A stretch of 16,054 nt of DNA from Acanthaster planci (taxonomy: Eukaryota > Echinodermata > Asteroidea > Valvatida > Acanthasteridae): positions 345,471 to 361,524 of the forward strand of contig NW_019091464.1 of assembly GCF_001949145.1 (NCBI RefSeq), in the 5' to 3' direction. The first letter of the stretch is position 1, and every line of letters starts with the position of its first letter. Positions 7,921 to 16,054 of this stretch are shown one piece after another. Below the pieces are notes generated by a model. That model made no database searches and had not been told where the DNA came from. It worked only from the letters and a program-made list of their open reading frames with translations. The position numbers and the translations under genes were made by a program.

Positions 7921-10900
7921 GTAGGTAGGCAGGCCTACATGTCGGTCGTACTAATTAACGTCAACACAACGTCAACACACCGTCAACACGCATCAACACA
8001 TGATAGTAACGTCAACACACCGTCAACACACCCAAATCACGTTCTAAATTCGATAGCAATATAATGCCTAAAATACAATTTTGCTAACAACAGTGGGCGA
8101 CATTTGGGGGGGAAAAGCCGTTTTATTTCACGAAAGATGGTAGCCATGTTGCCTCTTGGTCAGACGGACCATACCATTACCCTACAGGGGGTCACCTTTA
8201 TACAGTAAACCATGGTACAGTCCAAACGCGAAACGCCTTTAGAAGGCAAGATGGCGGCGAACGGCGGCGCTGCTCAGAGACAGTTTTTTGTGTGAAAAAA
8301 CTCCCTTGAAACGTGTTAAAATGTAAACTCGATTAAGTAGAAATTATTCCTAAGCGTTTACATTACAGTTCGATACGTCGGTTTGTTTATTTCAATGCAT
8401 TTTGTATGTGTTGACGGTGTGTTGACGTTACTATCAATGTGTCGACATGTGTTGACGGTGTGTTGACGCTGATTAGTATGACCCCTACATGTAGGCCGGC
8501 AATTAACCAGCTAGCACTGTAGGACAATATCTTCACTGTAGCCTTCAATTTAAATTCAAATTTGTTGGTCCTGTTTACGATTTGCTTCAGTGAACTGTAT
8601 TCTACAAGGCAAGACTACGGGAAGAGTTCCATATACGGATGCCAGTAATTCTTCCCTACAATGACTTCATAGCCATCAGAAAGCAAAAACATGTCCAGAA
8701 AAGTTCAATTTAGGAGGAAACAAACCAAGTGGTTAACTGAGAAAACACAATTTTTCAGACCAGTCTCATAGGATTTGTGCACAGGGTGTCAAGTGGCGTC
8801 TGTATTTGGAGCTGTTTCCAAGAATTCTATTCCAGACTCTCGATTTTCACAAATTTTGGCCTAAATATTATAAATGTCAACATGACTTTAGGCTACTAAA
8901 GGGTACCTTATACATGTACCCTTAATAAGGGAGGAAAGGGATTCCAGTTACCCTACATTGACATGATTGAGGGGAATGTGTTCATAATTTAAACTGCAGT
9001 CATGGCAGTGGCTCAAGTTACAGACATTGAGACAAGTTGCTGTCAATTTTGTTGCACCAGAATGCTGCATTGGAAACGGAAACCAGACCAGTCTTTAATG
9101 TATGGATCTTGATCTCGGAATTTATTTCCCTGGAAAAGAAAATCCTCCAGGGATATGAATCTACCAAACATGCCAAAAAAACAAAAGAAAAACATGTATT
9201 GAAATTAAACATACAATCTAATTGCAAAAAATGACGGGAGAAAAAAAAGTTAGAAAATATGAAAAGGATATATGAAGCGTGGCTGAAACTCAGAATAATG
9301 TGCATATCGATATTTGGCTATTGCAATACCATGAGTTGTGGAAATCGAAACTTACACAGGTAGTTAGTAGTCTAGGAGAATGATAATTGTGTGTTGTGGT
9401 AACTATAGACTTTGGAGGTCACATTACAGTTTCCATGACTATTGCCACTTGGAATTTTAACAGTAGGGTAAACTCAGTAATGTTAATGACCATGACACGC
9501 AACATTTGTGATTGTCACACTTCAGTGCTATTCCGTGAAATTGAAATTGCTGTAATCACGGTTTTCACGAAGTAGCACGCAAGTGCAGTTGAGTGCTACT
9601 TTGTGGTGTTGGTGACGAACTGATGGAGTTGTCATTGGATGCAACACGTTGGAAATGCACGTGACATTATGCAATACATGTACATGTACTTGAATGTAGT
9701 TCCAGTTACGGTTTATCTCGGTGTATGACACCAATTTCCTTGACTGGTTTGATTTAATTGACTACACAGATCACAGTGAAGGAATTCAAAGAAAGGATTG
9801 CAGGTTCTGTGGTGAGTGTTAACTTTGGCAAATTTGTATTCTTTTATGTATAAATTTTATGATGATTGAAGTTTGTCTGATAGCTAGTCTCCTCAAACAG
9901 TGCCCCCGTGGGATTCCCCTCGATAACTATAACCCCCACCTTCTCCCCAGCCGCCTTTTCCTCCCCAATCTGGCCTGCATACCCCCTCCCATCTGTCCCT
10001 GGGATCCACCTCCCCTTGTACCACCCCTCCTGGTACCGTAACTCTTGGCAGTTTGCCCAGGTCCCACCTTTGCTATCATCAACTTTTCCCTCACATGCAC
10101 AGAACATCCCGGCGGGCACCCAGCGCCTGATCTTCTGCGGGCGTGTCCTCCAGGATTCCAAGAAGCTCTCGGAGTACGATGTCAACGGGCGGACCATCCA
10201 CCTGGTGGAGAAGCCACCTCCTTCCACGACGTCCACTGGCTCCAGCACATCGTCATCAACAACCAGATCACAGCCAGGTATTGCATGAAAGTCTCCGAAT
10301 AAGGATAATACCATAGTGTGGCTGGTCCACTCCAAGACACATGCAGTAATTCAGTTTGCCTTGATAATCACAGGAAGAGAATACCACAACACAGCATGGC
10401 AGTATGACAATCAGCGTCACAATGCTCGGCGATAAATTTCGACTCCACATTCGAAGTCCGTGGGCTTTAATACATATTGTTCTGTTTATAAAATCTGCAG
10501 TTGATGATGGATACACGGACTCAGAACTAGTCTGTTGACAATTTGTGTGCCCTTGAGAACCCTGCTACTGGTACAGATTTTTATTTTAATCTCTTTTGTT
10601 TTTGTCAGTATGTGGCTTCTGAGGAAGCATTGTACAGGCAATGCACTTCATAGATAATTGCTAGGCATTAACCTTCAATGGACATGAATTACAACTCGTT
10701 CACCGTGCTTTTCTATGGTGTGTCGAACATTGACTCTGGGTTTTTCAAATGAATTGACGCAAAGCTTGGATACCATGGTTTACGACCGTAAGTAAATTGG
10801 ACCGATTGCCCCAGCATCGCGGTGCGAACTGTGATTTGTAAGATGAAAGCTTGCACCACTTTAGCAGAGGTCTGTTGTCACAGAATGTACATGTATGAGT

Positions 10901-13900
10901 ACCCGAAAAATGGTAACACTTCAGGCAAGGCAGTGTAATACAGATTATACACAGAATGAGGACTTTTGCTTTGACTGCATTTTATATCTGACAGGAGGCA
11001 GTGGAGGTGAAGGCAGAGACAGCTTCTTCATGGGTGCAATCACCGTGCAGGCCGATGTCGCTGACTCAGGGAATGTCCAGGTATGGAAAAATGATGGCCA
11101 AAGTTCTCCTATCTCCCCCCTCCCACTTGTGCTTTTAGCCCAGAGTTTGATGGGTCCTGATCTCAGGATTCAGCCGGTAGATAAGAAAAATCAAGTAGTG
11201 GAAATGTCGGCCAAGTGCGCAGTTTTTTGAAGTCACATACTTTTTAGATAGCACTTAACTTACAGTTGTTTTTTTCCTAGTTGATTGCTTAGGTCGTAAG
11301 CCAAATATTTGTCAGTTGGAGTTAGTTGGTGACTGACAGCTGTGGGGCTGAGTCAATTTGCATAATTCACTATTTGAATATTTGACCTTCAATTTGGTCG
11401 AATATCCGAATATTCGGATGTACTGACCGGCAGATTGTTGAAGAACAAAGCATATTAAAAAAATCAGTTCCAATAACGCACACAATTGCACGTTATTAAT
11501 TTATAGTCACTTTCATAGCTTCTCATGTCTAGGAGTGTATCCAGCCACGATTTAGTAAAATTTAAGAGACAAACAATACTTTTTGCTGTGTTGAAAATTT
11601 TATTACTTTTAACTTTTTTATGAATAGTTTACTTTTTGAATCGTTGTAAGATTCTGTCGCTTTTCATTTGAATCTGCTTGAAACAAGCCTCCATAGTGCA
11701 ACTTTTCTCATTTCAAACAAAAGAAACTTCTCCCTTCCTTTTCATAAATTTTGCATGCAAAGATTCAAATTTGGAAAATAATCTTGGAATATTCGATAAT
11801 TGATTTAATATTCAGATATTCGGCACAGCCCTAGACAGCTGGAATCCTGCACAGTTAGTTCTGTGCTTTAAACATGGATTAAATTCAGTCAACAGCTGTG
11901 GTTAAGCAGAGTCTAATGAACTTTAGTTGATTGGAGGCTGGTCAGCTACAATTTGGCTAATCTGGTAGGCAGTGTTGGGCCAGATCAACTCTGCTGGTTA
12001 TCAATGACTACATGTGTAGTAAGGTACAAGACTGTCTATGCTAGAGCAAACTGGTACTTTGGGTATCAAACCGTGGAATGTTACGGTCGAAAAAGGTGGC
12101 TTGGCGTCCGTGGAATGTTAACCTACCCAAGAGTGCGCCTTCGATTTCCTATTAATTGGAGAATTTTGGAGGATCCAGCGTATTTGCAAGCAGAAATTCC
12201 CTGGAGTTCATTAATGTGAAATTGCCAAGTTGGCCGAAGGCTGACTTTCTGCAATACTTGGCATCAATACATTGACTGTGTAAGGAACCATTTCATCACT
12301 TCCATGTAATGAAGTTTAAGCAATGTGTACTCTCCCTCACATCCAGCCCAACGGTTCCCACATGGACGTTCATATCAACTTGGGCCCCATCAACGTAGCC
12401 CCGCCTGTCAGCGCCTCCCAGCAACGCATCAACCAGATCCAGATTCTCCTGCGGCAGGTCAACGTGACCCTGGACCGGCTGGAGGTGAGTGTAACAGGCC
12501 TCACTGTCATCTGTCAACCTACCAGAATTTACCACCGTCAAAAAGAGCCTCTAGCATATCAATTTCTAACTGCAGGGGCCCGGTTTGATTATCTGCTTCT
12601 GGTCCATTTAGCCCGGTGCCCAGAGTATATTTTGTGCACAGGTCACCAGGGAACGTCAATGAGGTGCCCACACATGGTTGCTGATAGAACTTGGTCAGGC
12701 GCGGTGTGGGATCTGCGTGCGCCCCGTTCTTAGGCAGACTCGCTGAAATTTAAGTTTCATACATGAACACATGGACTTCATACACCTTCAACACTGTTTG
12801 TGTAGTTCAGTCATACAACGCATTTTGTAATAATTTATGCCAATAATTTGCATTATCCCTTTAATACCATACTCAGTGCAACAAGCGTCAATATACCACA
12901 CTGCGAGGGTTTATGGTTATTATTATGTACGTGTGCATGAGCACTTCTCCGCAAGCTTAGTCACTGGAAGAACATAACATTTTGTACCCTCCGAGCTCAA
13001 AAACCGGACACTGTCTAAGAACGATGCATCTCAGTTTTGTAAAAAGATGCCAGTGTGGTGACACATAATGCTGTCTAAAATGTGGACCCTGTTTCTGTTC
13101 GTTATGTTTAAAGGGCTTTATCTCAAAAAGCATGTGTGATGAAAAGAAATTTTTATGAATATGCAAAATGCAAATAACGGCAAATGCTAAATGCTACTGG
13201 GATGAATTATGTATCAAATGAAAGCTTAAGATGTGAGCAATTTGATTATATATATAACCCAAATTCTCCAAAAGGTGACATAATACACTGTTTTACAGAG
13301 CCGGTCACAAGTTAAAATCACTTTGCTGTATGATTCATTCAGAATCCCATGCAGCAGCAAAGCACTCAGACGGAGCCCGCTTCTGCCGCTAGTGGGAGCA
13401 CCCCTACTAGCAGTGCTGCACCAGCCAGTGGCAGCCCTCCGACCACCATCGGTGCCAGCACTCCAACCAATCAACAGGGTTCAGCCACCGACAGCCAGAC
13501 TAGAGATAATCAGGGGAGGAGGATCATGACAGTGTCGTAAGCAAAACGCCTTCTTTTTCCCTCGTTTTTTTTTTTTTTTTTTTTCCCCTCTCTGAAATCC
13601 TGCAAAAATCATCAGGAGGTTTGGAGGATCCAGCAGGATTCAGGAAGACAGAGGGAAAGCACAGCGTCATTTGCTTGAAAAGCTAAGATTTGCAACGTTC
13701 AGTACATTTTTGGATAGTTTTGCAAAGTGAGTCTCAAAACGTTAGGAATATGACATTTATTTCACAGTGCTGTGGGTAGGAATGATGCCAGTTCTAGTAG
13801 GAGCTGTGACTTAACCATTTACCAGTCTCTCCTTGCTATTGTGCAATCCACGCTGGGAGTGCACCTTCACCGGCACGAAAGAGACTGGCGGGTGAGACCG

Positions 13901-15872
13901 TTTCACCTGGGCTTGTGCATGCACCCGATATGCATGCAGACTGTATTTTCAAACCAACATTGACTATGTGTGCACAGGGTTGCCCGTGCCAAATGAACAT
14001 AAACCTGTGAATCCTACTGAATGATCAATCGTTGCTGTGGGAAAAACACCCCCATCTCGTTACTGCTCAGAGCTTATACAATCTCTCTCAATTGAGCCCT
14101 CAGAACTCTTGCTGATGCACACAGCCCAGTTTTCAACTAATCAACTAGTGTCGTCCAATCATGCCGCATTCGAGTGAAATTTTGTTGAATGCTCAAAGTT
14201 GCTGTAATTGGTCGATGGCCGGCATGCTGTGGCACCATATTATAACCGTGAAGATGTTGTCCTCCACCCAGACACCCCCGAGGCACCGTAATGGCGGACA
14301 TTTTGACTGAGATGGCCCGGGTAGTTGACCGTCTGCAGCCCCATCTGGACCAGTACCGGGAACTGCTGAGCGGGGATCAGATCTTTGAAGGAGATGTAAG
14401 TGAGCACGCCAAAGATTCCAGATTGCCGTTACCCAACTAAAATGTAGCGAATGAGGAAGGACAGAGAAGGAGTTTGAACTGCCCGGGCTATAACATCTGG
14501 CCGATTACCACTTTCTGCCATGCCCGGTATGTCCATAGCGAGAGCGCAGCGCACGCCTGCTACTCACCACCCGTTTTGCAACCATAAGCTCCCTTTGTAC
14601 CCCATGATCATCGCCGCAATTTTTCGTTGGTAATCTGCATCCCTAAAACGTTATATTCATGCCATTGTTGGTGCTTGATATGATCCGACAACAACATCAA
14701 ATTTAGTGCTTGCGTAGTTGCTTTTATTAGGCTGTGTACCCAAAGTGTTCATGTGCAGTTGTTGCCCTTATCGAACGCTTTCTTCTGGATCTCTTTTCGG
14801 AATGAATAGCTGAGCTGTTTGTAAGATTTTGTGTTTTGTGTGAATCATTTTTATTATGCCATTTGTACCAAGGCACATTTTATGAGATTTCACGATCACT
14901 CTTTGTGATGAAATAGCGCATTTTGTTGCTAATGAACTAAGCTTTCCAGTAGTAGTGAACATTTTGTTGGCCAGTCTTAGCCAAATTCGTTCCAAGTCTT
15001 TGAATACTGATGTATTGGACGGAGGAGACTAGAATTACAAACTTTGCATGGATAATGTCAAAATTTTAAAAGTTTATTTATGATGGCAAAAGTAGGTCTA
15101 ATATCAGGAATGTTTCTCTCTCTCTATTTCCTGGTCACATCGATAGTTTGTATTTAATTGCAAGCAAAAAACTACGAGTATTGCCAGGGTATTACTGGCC
15201 CCGCTTGTCCAGCTAAGATGCAGGCAGCAATAAGGCATTTTTGGAATGTTTTCTATTATTCGTCAGACTCGGCGGCGACCATCATTGGACGCTTTGAAGT
15301 GCCTGAGTTACAACTCCTTCTGTGTCCTTCCTCCATGCTCATACCTACATGTGCATGGTACACAGCTTCTCTCGCACTGCTGCTTGTTTTGCTGTGGGCT
15401 CGGAAAATGGTTGTTCCAATCTCTGACTTGTGTATTTGTGTATGGTATCACCCATCTTGCTGTTTCTTGTCGATATTTGTAAGGGCTTTGACTAACGAGT
15501 TCAAGGGCTCTTTTTTGATCAGTAACAGTCACCTGGGGCGCATAGCAGTGCAATCAAGACCTGATGGCCAGTCAGTATGCATAGATTGCATGCATCAGTC
15601 AAACGTCACCTCGCATATATTTACAAAGATGTTTAATCATTCAGAATGCTGACAATATGCGAACTCACCCTACGTTTGACCCACAGAATGAGCGTCAGTC
15701 AGCCCATCGTCTGCAGACCCTAGTCAACCAAGCCCTGCACTACATCAGCCACATCTACCATGCCGTCTCGGACTGTATGATGGACCTCCACACCGCTCCG
15801 CCCCGTGTGCTCCGAGCCCCGGCAGGCATGATGGTGGCCCCCATCCGGCCCCCCGGTCCAATGCCGGTGCAC
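7858..15872 (+). CDS. BAG6: Large proline-rich protein BAG6 (BAT3/Scythe), N-terminal 336 residues, continues past window
   Basis: Spliced CDS join(7858-7920, 9770-9811, 10103-10277, 10995-11080, 12347-12484, 13343-13536, 14272-14395, 15687-15872...), 1008 nt so far; all junctions are GT-AG and in frame. In vertebrates BAG6 is a holdase in the BAG6-UBL4A-GET4 complex that triages tail-anchored and mislocalised hydrophobic proteins in cytosol and nucleus; that role is taken from the family. Domains: ubiquitin-like fold at residues 2-72 ([49 protein letters not shown]); low-complexity Ser/Thr/Gly at about 73-103; a conserved segment at about 104-168 ([30 protein letters not shown]); a Ser/Thr/Pro/Ala/Gln linker at 169-233; then the BAG6/DUF3538 helical domain from about 240. 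ATG 7858 is the first Met after an in-frame TGA at 7849, with A at -3. The human protein is about 1130 residues, so the proline-rich centre and C-terminal BAG-like domain lie beyond 16054. Confidence 0.94.
7932..8497. mobile_element. Non-autonomous inverted-repeat element with GTCAACAC arrays
   Basis: Two arms of about 100 bp (7932-8033 and 8403-8497) are imperfect inverted copies, beginning GGCCTACATGT on each strand and sharing the internal GATAGTAAC. Each arm has four exact GTCAACAC words plus one variant (7960, 7971, 7982, 8011, 8022; reverse strand 8408, 8419, 8449, 8460), like clustered transposase sites. GGCA flanks both ends (7928-7931 and 8498-8501), a possible 4-bp target duplication. 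No transposase is encoded. The left end begins 11 bp after the BAG6 exon 1 donor. The superfamily is not assigned. Confidence 0.75.
8248..8258 (+). promoter_or_regulatory. YY1-type motif in CpG-rich core of the inverted-repeat element
   Basis: AAGATGGCGGC is an exact match to the vertebrate YY1 consensus. It sits in a CpG-rich patch (about 8222-8265) between the arms of the element at 7932-8497, unlike its AT-rich surroundings. It may be an internal promoter or binding site of the element. Motif evidence only. Confidence 0.35.
8670..8865 (+). repeat. Dispersed repeat, copy 2 (BAG6 intron 1)
   Basis: This is the second, direct-orientation copy of the repeat at 729-925. Its core is 8749-8809, with the shared leader TAGCCATCAGAAAG at 8670-8683. 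Downstream similarity is weak (TTTTC...GGCCTA-AT). Divergence and the small indel suggest an old interspersed element, not a recent local duplication. Confidence 0.75.
9518..9585 (+). ncRNA. Pre-miRNA-like hairpin (candidate)
   Basis: A 68-nt stem-loop. 9518-9522 CACTT pairs with 9581-9585 AAGTG; after a 2x2 internal loop, GTGCTATTCCGTGAAA (9525-9540) pairs with TTTCACGAAGTAGCAC (9563-9578) with one mismatch and one G-U pair. About 20 pairs close a loop of about 20 nt. Size and shape fit a metazoan pre-miRNA, and an intronic place is common for these. I know no miRNA with this sequence, and a short inverted-repeat remnant is equally possible. Confidence 0.25.
9770..9811 (+). CDS. BAG6: BAG6 coding exon 2 (42-nt microexon, Ubl helix)
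   Basis: A 42-nt exon with acceptor GACTACACAG|ATC and donor TCTGTG|GTGAGT, phase 0 to 0. It encodes 14 residues ([14 protein letters not shown]), the central Ubl helix, matching VKEFKEHIAASV in vertebrates. It is too short to be found as an open frame and is identified by homology and splice sites; the Ubl would be incomplete without it. Confidence 0.93.
10103..10277 (+). CDS. BAG6: BAG6 coding exon 3 (Ubl C-terminal half and Ser/Thr tail)
   Basis: Acceptor CACATGCACAG|AAC and donor CAGCCAG|GTATTG, phase 0 to 1. It encodes residues 36-93. [20 protein letters not shown] and [10 protein letters not shown] correspond to the ubiquitin segments around the Ile44 patch. [19 protein letters not shown] tail starts the disordered region. 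Confidence 0.96.
10278..10994 (+). other. BAG6: BAG6 intron 3
   Basis: A 717-bp GT-AG intron without a recognised element, apart from a short hairpin GCATTG-TACAGG-CAATGC at 10627-10644. Intron 2 (9812-10102, 291 bp) has an unusual C-rich, T/C-dominated half (about 9900-10030), which may just be an extended polypyrimidine tract. Confidence 0.8.
10995..11080 (+). CDS. BAG6: BAG6 coding exon 4
   Basis: Acceptor ATATCTGACAG|GA and donor GTCCAG|GTATGG, phase 1 to 0. It encodes residues 94-122: a Gly-rich start, then [19 protein letters not shown], which aligns with the ANSYVMVGTFNLPSD region of vertebrate BAG6. The open frame around it (10895-11230) is longer only by chance. Confidence 0.88.
11081..12346 (+). 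other. BAG6: BAG6 intron 4
   Basis: A 1266-bp GT-AG intron containing the hAT-type element at 11343-11833. The remaining sequence shows no repeat or exon that I recognise. Confidence 0.85.
11335..11841. mobile_element. hAT-type non-autonomous transposon with 8-bp target-site duplication
   Basis: The element at 11343-11833 (491 bp) is flanked by exact 8-bp repeats GACAGCTG (11335-11342 and 11834-11841). Its ends are TGGGGCTGAGTC and, in reverse complement, TAGGGCTGTGCC, 9 of 12 identical and fitting hAT termini. Subterminal GAATATTCG words lie at 11408-11416 and 11787-11795. The 8-bp duplication and the CAGGGCTG-like ends are established hAT features. No transposase frame is present, so it was mobilised in trans if at all. 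Confidence 0.8.
12347..12484 (+). CDS. BAG6: BAG6 coding exon 5
   Basis: Acceptor CTCACATCCAG|CCC and donor CTGGAG|GTGAGT, phase 0 to 0. It encodes residues 123-168. [11 protein letters not shown] aligns with the AVDVHINMEQAPI segment of human BAG6, and [20 protein letters not shown] with the amphipathic IRDIQTLLSRME helix that follows it. Confidence 0.94.
12485..13342 (+). other. BAG6: BAG6 intron 5
   Basis: An 858-bp GT-AG intron. The first 250 bp stay open in the exon 5 frame, but with no recognised domain, so this is read as chance. The rest is AT-rich and without a recognised repeat. Confidence 0.8.
13343..13536 (+). CDS. BAG6: BAG6 coding exon 6 (low-complexity linker)
   Basis: Acceptor GATTCATTCAG|AAT and donor GTGTC|GTAAGC, phase 0 to 2. 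It encodes residues 169-232, rich in Ser, Thr, Pro, Ala and Gln ([10 protein letters not shown], then repeated Ser/Thr/Pro/Ala). This matches in position the disordered Pro/Ser/Thr/Glu linker between the N-terminal part and the DUF3538 domain. Intron retention would stop translation one codon after the donor (TCG TAA). Confidence 0.85.
13537..14271 (+). other. BAG6: BAG6 intron 6
   Basis: A 735-bp GT-AG intron. It has a pure T20 run at 13565-13584, only 28 bp after the donor, and a candidate alternative exon at 13768-13891, listed separately. Confidence 0.8.
13768..13891 (+). CDS. Candidate alternative (mutually exclusive?) BAG6 exon
   Basis: A stop-free 124-nt block is bounded by a good acceptor (TTTATTTCACAG|T) and donor (TGGCGG|GTGAGA). 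Entering in phase 2 from exon 6 it reads 41 codons (after a split Ser: [12 protein letters not shown], then [18 protein letters not shown], then [11 protein letters not shown]) and leaves in phase 0. Length and both phases equal those of exon 7. I see no homology to exon 7 or to known BAG6, so it may be chance. Confidence 0.2.
14272..14395 (+). CDS. BAG6: BAG6 coding exon 7 (start of BAG6/DUF3538 domain)
   Basis: Acceptor CTCCACCCAG|A and donor GGAGAT|GTAAGT, phase 2 to 0, 124 nt. It encodes residues 233-274. [20 protein letters not shown] aligns with VEVLQELQRLESRLQPFLQRYYEVL of vertebrate BAG6, the first helix of the domain. Reading the exon in phase 0 meets a TGA, which supports the phase chosen here. 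Confidence 0.92.
14396..15686 (+). other. BAG6: BAG6 intron 7
   Basis: A 1291-bp GT-AG intron (GTAAGT to CCCACAG). It contains a 164-codon open frame (15158-15652) with hydrophobic stretches but no recognised domain and no fit to BAG6; this is taken as a chance frame. No repeat is recognised. Confidence 0.8.
15687..15872 (+). CDS. BAG6: BAG6 coding exon 8 (BAG6/DUF3538 domain)
   Basis: Acceptor TTTGACCCACAG|AAT and donor GTGCAC|GTAAGT, phase 0 to 0. It encodes residues 275-336. [20 protein letters not shown] aligns with RLINLVGESLRLLGNTFVAL; SDCMMDL and PPRVLRAP match the SDLRCNL and PPRHLHVV segment that follows. The Pro/Met-rich end ([12 protein letters not shown]) begins the proline-rich central region. 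Confidence 0.94.
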
Positions 15873-16054
15873 GTAAGTGTCAGTTTTGTGAGTCGGTGAA
15901 TGGGCACCTTACAGGAACTGTGGCTGTTCCTGTGTGGTCTAAGTGCACACTAATTGAACAAATTTTACTTTACCATGAAGGACACAGAGGAGCACGTGGA
16001 TCTGGATCACGATCAGTGATCCATCAATGGTTTGCAGACACCATGTTCGTCTAA
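15873..16054 (+). other. BAG6: Start of BAG6 intron 8, window end
   Basis: After the GTAAGT donor of exon 8 the remaining 182 bp look intronic. An AG at about 15986 opens a short frame to the end, but it does not resemble the next part of BAG6. Confidence 0.6.

Larger units (their letters stand above)
7921..9769 (+). other. BAG6: BAG6 intron 1
   Basis: At 1849 bp this is the longest intron in the window. It contains the 566-bp inverted-repeat element at 7932-8497, dispersed repeat copy 2, a small perfect hairpin AAGGGTAC/GTACCCTT at 8899-8923, and the larger hairpin at 9518-9585. No other exon is recognised. Confidence 0.85.

Noticed and set aside
8899-8923. Perfect 8-bp hairpin AAGGGTAC/GTACCCTT
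   Set aside because: It is too short and isolated to assign a role; such palindromes are expected by chance over 16 kb.
9844-10335. 163-codon minus-strand frame opposite BAG6 exon 3
   Set aside because: It is antisense to a well-supported conserved exon, and its composition is a shadow of the GC-rich coding strand.
10627-10644. Short hairpin GCATTG-TACAGG-CAATGC
   Set aside because: A 6-bp stem in an intron is not significant.
11953-12219. 88-codon frame in BAG6 intron 4
   Set aside because: It has no homology and no splice context, and lies in plain intronic sequence next to the hAT element.
15158-15652. 164-codon frame with hydrophobic segments in BAG6 intron 7
   Set aside because: It has no fit to BAG6, which continues directly from exon 7 to exon 8, no recognised domain and no clear splice sites in frame.
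15960-16054. Possible BAG6 exon 9 after an AG at about 15986
   Set aside because: The open frame reads through but does not resemble the next part of BAG6, and the polypyrimidine tract is poor.
1-16054. Any defence system, CRISPR array, tRNA or rRNA gene
   Set aside because: None was seen. The window is ordinary animal gene-bearing DNA, and the 36-bp tandem array has no spacers.

Overview
This is animal nuclear DNA carrying two spliced, conserved housekeeping genes in the same (+) orientation. MRRF, the mitochondrial ribosome recycling factor, is complete in five coding exons (2594-6020). It is followed by the 5' third of BAG6 (BAT3/Scythe): eight coding exons (7858-15872), with the gene continuing beyond the right edge. 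All introns proposed are GT-AG, and the reading frame joins without a break across every junction. The proteins resemble vertebrate MRRF and BAG6 along their length. Introns of about 0.3-1.8 kb, an AT-rich background with GC-rich exons, frequent ACATGTACATGT-like words and many small non-autonomous transposons suggest an invertebrate deuterostome. I lean towards amphioxus, with sea urchin or hemichordate as alternatives; the species is not determined.

Layout. 1-2593: no recognised gene; it holds C-runs, a small CpG-rich patch, a 247-bp inverted-repeat MITE and one copy of a dispersed repeat. 2594-6020: MRRF coding exons; intron 1 contains a degenerate hammerhead-like hairpin and a 36-bp minisatellite of six units. 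6021-about 6955: MRRF 3' UTR with two AATAAA signals. About 6960-7857: short intergenic DNA and the presumed BAG6 promoter and 5' UTR. 7858-15872: BAG6 exons 1-8. Exons 1-3 encode the ubiquitin-like domain, exons 4-5 a conserved short segment, exon 6 a Ser/Thr/Pro/Ala/Gln linker, and exons 7-8 the start of the BAG6 (DUF3538) helical domain. The introns hold a 566-bp element with 100-bp inverted repeats directly behind the exon 1 donor, a pre-miRNA-like hairpin, and a hAT-type element with an 8-bp target-site duplication. Intron 6 also has a candidate alternative exon with the same length and phases as exon 7.

The two proteins act in different processes: mitochondrial translation recycling, and cytosolic quality control of tail-anchored and mislocalised proteins. 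Nothing here indicates co-regulation beyond being head-to-tail neighbours. No bacterial, viral or CRISPR-like system is present. The points most worth checking are the candidate alternative BAG6 exon, the transposons, the hammerhead-like hairpin and the MRRF-BAG6 linkage.
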